From contig NZ_BBJU01000012.1 in assembly GCF_000739935.1 (NCBI RefSeq), positions 1 through 64,000 on the forward strand: a stretch of 64,000 bases of DNA, given 5' to 3'. How positions within the stretch are numbered: position 1 is the stretch's first letter; the number at the start of each line of letters is the position of its first letter. Shown here in pieces: positions 63,931-64,000 of the stretch. The notes below the pieces were generated by a model. That model had not been told where the DNA came from, did no database searches, and saw only the letters and a program-made list of their open reading frames with translations. The DNA comes from Agrobacterium rubi TR3 = NBRC 13261. Its GTDB lineage: Bacteria; Pseudomonadota; Alphaproteobacteria; Rhizobiales; Rhizobiaceae. The translations under genes and the position numbers were made by a program.

Positions 63931-64000
63931 AGGTCTCCCTTGCGCGCTGGGCGAGCGGGAAAACGGGGATCAGGCATGGCACAAAGCGCACGCATGGAAT
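63931..64000. other. End of window
   Basis: Only the upstream region of the DUF475 gene is visible; no start codon of another gene can be called. Confidence 0.5.

Overview
The window looks like chromosomal DNA of a Rhizobiaceae alphaproteobacterium, most likely Agrobacterium or a close Rhizobium relative. The evidence is high GC with densely packed genes, a Ctp-type (Tad/Flp, type IVb) pilus locus, a membrane-bound ferritin gene (mbfA) preceded by two Irr-type iron control elements, a rhizobial-style BTLCP peptidase behind a CtrA-like site, and the order infC-rpmI-rplT-(kinase-like)-pheS-...-pheT. There is one tRNA (Leu, anticodon CAG). I see no rRNA, CRISPR array, insertion sequence or prophage.

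Layout. 1-3.7 kb: the end of an iron-related cell-envelope operon (diheme DUF1111 protein, imelysin, DUF1513 Tat protein), then tspO. 4.2-10.4 kb: thioesterase, MTA/SAH nucleosidase, guaA, a 2H-phosphoesterase, a small conserved protein, an ArsC-fold reductase, ybaK and an M29 aminopeptidase. 10.7-19.5 kb: xseA, two small membrane proteins, then a run of small-molecule enzymes and regulators (Gfo/Idh/MocA oxidoreductase, isochorismatase-like hydrolase with a GlxA-type AraC regulator, two aldo/keto reductases, GNAT, MarR plus tautomerase).

19.5-26.5 kb is a minus-strand translation block: infC, rpmI, rplT, a kinase-like gene, pheS, three small genes (ASCH, DUF4160, DUF2442) and pheT. infC starts at an ATT codon. 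Upstream of it lies a strong Shine-Dalgarno sequence with a Phe-containing mini-ORF. 26.6-35.8 kb carries an ABHD10-like hydrolase, the BTLCP peptidase, an ABC-F ATPase, a TetR/RidA divergent pair with three operator repeats, mbfA, a TRAP-type binding protein, a membrane AraC regulator and a dienelactone-hydrolase-like lipase. 36-46.8 kb has a chemoreceptor, a GH25 lipoprotein, a DMT exporter divergent from a MocR regulator, a ccdAB toxin-antitoxin pair, lepA, an XRE-cupin regulator, GNAT and a SelT/W/H-type protein.

46.9-57.8 kb holds tRNA-Leu and the pilus locus: a lone secretin-N-domain protein on the minus strand, Flp pilin, CpaA peptidase, CpaB, CpaC, CpaD, CpaE, CpaF, TadB, TadC and a TadD-like TPR lipoprotein. 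57.9-64 kb has an M17 aminopeptidase, pncB, a small secreted protein, an NlpC/P60 hydrolase, a MarR regulator and a DUF475/TerC-like membrane protein.

Most genes are recognisable households. The most unusual points are the three-gene insertion between pheS and pheT, the leader region of infC, the triple TetR operator in front of ridA, the CtrA-like box of the BTLCP gene, and several strict palindromes in promoters of unstudied regulators. All functional calls come from motif recognition by eye; no database search was run.
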